Shown here: one piece after another, positions 63,159-64,000 of the stretch | How positions within the stretch are numbered: the first letter of the stretch is position 1 | How the letters are laid out: each line of letters begins with the position of its first letter | Source of the DNA: Kitasatospora sp. MAP5-34 | GTDB taxonomy: Bacteria; Actinomycetota; Actinomycetes; Streptomycetales; Streptomycetaceae | DNA length: 64,000 nt | Direction: 5' to 3' | Assembly: GCF_029894335.1 (NCBI RefSeq) | Contig: NZ_JARXZC010000016.1 | Location: 62,001-126,000 of the forward strand | Made by a program: the position numbers and the translations under genes | The notes under the pieces: model-generated | What the model was told of the DNA's origin: nothing | Database searches by the model: none | What the model saw: the letters and a program-made list of their open reading frames with translations, nothing else

Positions 63159-63974
63159 GTGACCAACGACCAGCTTCCCGCCGACACAGGCGCCGAGCAG
63201 CCCGCGAAGTTCCGTAAGCTGAAGGGCCTCTGGCGGCCGGTGTTCGGCAAACGAGAACCAGACGGAGCAAGCTGGGGCAAAGTCCACAACGCCGTTGGCG
63301 TTGAGGACTTTGCGCTTGACCCCGCCCCAGGGGTGGCGGGGCAGGACCGGCGCCAGGGAGCGCCGGACCAGGAGGTCGAGACCGAGGGCGGCCTCGACCA
63401 GGAGGAGCTGCCCGACACCGCTGCCACTGACGACGCTCCTGCTGTCCGTCTGTCTCCGACCGTTGATCCCGCCGAGTTCGTCCACTGCGGCGTCGCCGCT
63501 CTCAACATCCTCGAGCTGCCTACCGACAGCACGACGGCCGCCAGCCGACCGCTGAGCGAGATCCTCTACCGGCCGCGCAGCGGCATCAAGCGCACCATCA
63601 ATCTCACCGCCTCGGCGGAAGAACCCGAACGCGACTTCATCGACGCGGCCGCCCGAGCGTTCAAGCGTTCCCGCTCTGCATACCTGATGGACTGCGCGCT
63701 GACGATCGCCCACGCCTTCATCGCCACCGGCCGCCCCGACGCCATCGCACCGCTGCCGTCCCCGCAGGCGACGAGCGAGTTGCTGCAGCTGACCGGCAGG
63801 TTCCTGCGCGAGATGAACCGCGTTGGAGTGAACCTCAACCAGATTGCCTTCGCGGTCAACAAGGGCGACCTGCCCGACCGCGCCGAGGAGGTCCTGGACG
63901 AGGTCCACGCCAGCGCCCGCTCCGCCCGCCTCGCCTTCGAACACGTCATCAAGGGGTGCCGCCATGGTGCCTGA
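63159..63974 (+). CDS. MobC-like plasmid mobilization (relaxosome accessory) protein
   Basis: 271 residues from a GTG at 63159 with GGAG upstream. Residues 1-145 are variable and charged; the C-terminal 125 residues are the conserved part: RTINLTASAEEPERDFIDAA, SRSAYLMDCALTIAHAFIA, then LLQLTGRFLREMNRVGVNLN and QIAFAVNKGDLPDRAEEVLD, the pattern of MobC/relaxosome proteins with a ribbon-helix-helix start. It would bind oriT and help the relaxase. It overlaps the following gene by 11 bases, as mobC and relaxase genes usually do. Confidence 0.85.
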   Translation: MTNDQLPADTGAEQPAKFRKLKGLWRPVFGKREPDGASWGKVHNAVGVEDFALDPAPGVAGQDRRQGAPDQEVETEGGLDQEELPDTAATDDAPAVRLSPTVDPAEFVHCGVAALNILELPTDSTTAASRPLSEILYRPRSGIKRTINLTASAEEPERDFIDAAARAFKRSRSAYLMDCALTIAHAFIATGRPDAIAPLPSPQATSELLQLTGRFLREMNRVGVNLNQIAFAVNKGDLPDRAEEVLDEVHASARSARLAFEHVIKGCRHGA

Positions 63975-64000
63975 CGTCTCCACTGGCGCGCGCACCCGCG
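63964..64000 (+). CDS. Probable relaxase gene, first 12 codons only
   Basis: An ATG at 63964 opens a frame MVPDVSTGARTR that overlaps the end of the MobC-like gene by 11 bases and runs off the window. Streptomyces relaxases next to MobC typically begin M-(I/V)-P-(D/N)-V-x-x-G-x-R-T, so this is likely the relaxase start. Too short for a domain call. Confidence 0.6.
   Translation, partial: MVPDVSTGARTR

Overview
The window is high-GC actinobacterial DNA, best placed in Streptomycetaceae (Streptomyces or Kitasatospora). The run purF, purM, a DUF3073 gene, valine-type dehydrogenase, an unnamed conserved gene, bldC and an HrpA-type helicase (about 10.4-21.6 kb) has the same order as the S. coelicolor region around bldC. 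Many genes start with GTG, BldC is present, and two regulator genes carry the rare TTA (bldA) codon. Placement rests on remembered synteny and protein motifs; no search was run.

Layout. 0-9.2 kb: truncated M18 aminopeptidase, thioredoxin/NHL-repeat protein, two small unknown genes divergent from an XRE regulator, a DUF4232-type lipoprotein, a MazEF toxin-antitoxin pair, a decayed ATP-binding protein, a GNAT acetyltransferase and purA. 9.2-21.6 kb: DAG-kinase-like protein, purF, purM, DUF3073, vdh, unknown gene, bldC, tRNA-Asp and the HrpA-like helicase. 21.9-23.4 kb: a WXG100-like protein next to a signal-less NlpC/P60 hydrolase, suggesting ESX (type VII) substrates. 23.5-28.5 kb: small metabolic genes with TetR and MarR regulators that have conspicuous palindromes at their promoters. 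28.5-38.5 kb: assimilatory nitrate reduction. Nitrate reductase, an FAD reductase, nirB, nirD and a nitrate transporter form one tightly overlapping minus-strand operon, divergent from an nnaR-like HemD/winged-helix regulator and a sirohydrochlorin chelatase gene. Together they cover uptake, nitrate to nitrite to ammonium, regulation and siroheme supply.

38.5-57.2 kb: secreted protein, M1 peptidase, L,D-transpeptidase, Uma2 protein, a tRNA Glu-Asp-Phe operon, zincin, DUF190 protein, lipoprotein, a DEAD-box helicase with a nearly exact 153-bp tandem array in its tail, a PARG-like macrodomain protein, a large PLD-helicase-DUF3427 protein that may be a lone defence gene, a phosphatase, SDR, an AlkZ-like protein and a nucleotidyltransferase.

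57.3 kb to the end: tRNA-Lys(UUU) is followed by a tyrosine integrase, XRE regulator, excisionase-like protein, DUF3631 ATPase, an iteron-like non-coding region, a DUF2637 membrane protein, a MobC-like protein and the first codons of a probable relaxase. This is the left part of an integrative mobilizable or conjugative element that continues past the window. It is the most promising unusual system here, chiefly for its repeat-rich putative origin at 61.7-62.04 kb.
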